The notes under the pieces were generated by a model, which was given only the letters and a program-made list of their open reading frames with translations, was not told the origin of the DNA and ran no database searches. Shown here in pieces: positions 20,835 through 21,514 of a stretch of DNA of 21,514 nt. This DNA comes from Candidatus Thorarchaeota archaeon (lineage in GTDB: Archaea; Asgardarchaeota; Thorarchaeia; Thorarchaeales; Thorarchaeaceae): positions 1 through 21,514 of the forward strand of contig JAEOUL010000255.1 in the NCBI GenBank assembly GCA_016839345.1. The letters run 5' to 3'. Each line of letters starts with the position of its first letter. Position 1 is the stretch's first letter. The position numbers were made by a program, and so were the translations under genes.

Positions 20835-21514
20835 ATGACGTCTGCGGAACCTCAAGACGAATTCTCAATTCATTGGATTCAAGACATCGTAGATAGAGTA
20901 TTGGAACGTGATCCTGATCAATATCTGATTGTGACAGGAAAGAGCATGAGTGGCAGCGTGCATTCCGGTTTCATGAAAGAGATAATCATTGCAGATGTTA
21001 TCAAACGAGAACTCAAGAAATTAGGAAAAGATGTAAGGACAGTATTCATCGCAGATGACTATGATCCGATTCGGGCATTTCCACCAAGTTTGACTCTCTC
21101 TCCTGATGAATACATGGGTGTTCCCTACTCAGATGCTCCAGACCCAAATGGTTGTTGTGAGAGTGTAGCTGCACACTGGACGAATGAGCTTGTTGAAACC
21201 TTTCCAGAATTTGGAGTAGATCCTGAGGTTGTATCACAGGCAAAGCTCTACGAAACAAAAGAGATGCTTGATGCAGTTCGCATCTGTCTGAACCACACCG
21301 AAACCATCCGGGAGATATTGATTGAATATGTTGCACGAGATTTTGATGAGAAACAGAAAGTAGAGTACATAGAATCCATGAAAACTTGGTATCCTGCTTC
21401 AGTTATCTGTTCAAAATGCGGACGAATTCAGTCCGGTGGAAAGGGTTCAATTGTACCCAATAGAGTGACATCGTATAATTCAGAGAGTGATGAGGTTTCC
21501 TTCAAGTGTGCACA
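20835..21514 (+). CDS. lysS: Lysyl-tRNA synthetase, class I, 3' end outside window
   Basis: About 226 codons from ATG 20835 to the window edge. The enzyme charges tRNA-Lys; the class I form is typical of archaea. Evidence: F-S-I-H-W-I-Q-D-I at the start; T-G-K-S-M-S-G-S-V-H43-S-G45-F-M-K-E, the HIGH-region; A-D-D-Y-D-P-I-R; Y-M-G-V-P-Y-S-D-A-P-D-P-N-G-C-C-E-S, matching the class I LysRS P-D-P-x-G-C-x-E-S segment; W-Y-P-A-S-V-I-C-S-K-C-G-R, the beginning of the zinc-binding insert. GAGGAGTGAT just upstream is a strong ribosome site. The fourth HIGH-motif residue is F instead of the more usual N or H. The gene begins 49 bp after the permease stop. Confidence 0.9.
   Translation, partial: MTSAEPQDEFSIHWIQDIVDRVLERDPDQYLIVTGKSMSGSVHSGFMKEIIIADVIKRELKKLGKDVRTVFIADDYDPIRAFPPSLTLSPDEYMGVPYSDAPDPNGCCESVAAHWTNELVETFPEFGVDPEVVSQAKLYETKEMLDAVRICLNHTETIREILIEYVARDFDEKQKVEYIESMKTWYPASVICSKCGRIQSGGKGSIVPNRVTSYNSESDEVSFKCA

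Noticed and set aside
21046..21336. Minus-strand 96-aa frame under the lysyl-tRNA synthetase gene
   Set aside because: It lies wholly opposite a gene with clear class I LysRS motifs and shows no motif of its own.
1..21514. CRISPR array, insertion sequence or integrase
   Set aside because: No regularly spaced short repeats with spacers and no transposase or recombinase motif was seen on either strand.

Overview
The window reads as chromosomal DNA of an archaeon, most likely an Asgard archaeon of the Thorarchaeota type. This is inferred from gene content; no rRNA is present. The support is a class I lysyl-tRNA synthetase, an eL13 ribosomal protein, a PAC2-family protein, TATA-type promoter candidates, Shine-Dalgarno sites with many TTG starts, and above all a cluster combining Roadblock/LC7-like proteins with V4R/Bet3-like (TRAPP-fold) proteins. 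Genes are dense and two convergent pairs share their stop codons.

Layout. 1-1680 (minus): a partial PAC2-family gene downstream of a CDF metal transporter with three C-terminal ferredoxin-like domains. 1809-4632: a PLP aminotransferase converging on a glutamine synthetase-family gene, preceded by an unknown ~100-aa gene. 4739-5551: a DUF72 protein whose upstream region carries two abutting perfect palindromes. 5552-8700: an accessory-looking stretch with tiny overlapping genes (one a CxCGH zinc-ribbon), two unknown membrane proteins, an ImmA/IrrE-like HEFVH protein, a zinc-ribbon protein, and a roughly 70-bp repeat at 6311, 6989 and 7496, whose left half recurs at 10416. 8981-10051 (minus): a membrane-anchored LVIVD beta-propeller.

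10475-12055: ribosomal protein eL13 with an extra helix-hairpin-helix domain, followed by a PfkB-family kinase. 12101-17238: the most interesting block. A Roadblock-like/winged-helix fusion protein is followed by a V4R/Bet3-like protein. After two small membrane-protein genes the same pairing recurs, with a second fusion paralogue and two more V4R-type proteins. In eukaryotes these folds occur in Ragulator/MglB-type and TRAPP regulators of small GTPases, so the block may encode a regulatory assembly. No GTPase gene is in the window.

17316-20785: a membrane-anchored regulator with two winged helices, then a LolD/MacB-type ABC ATPase and its FtsX-like permease. This looks like a sensor-exporter unit. 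20835-21514: the 5' part of class I lysyl-tRNA synthetase, cut by the window edge.
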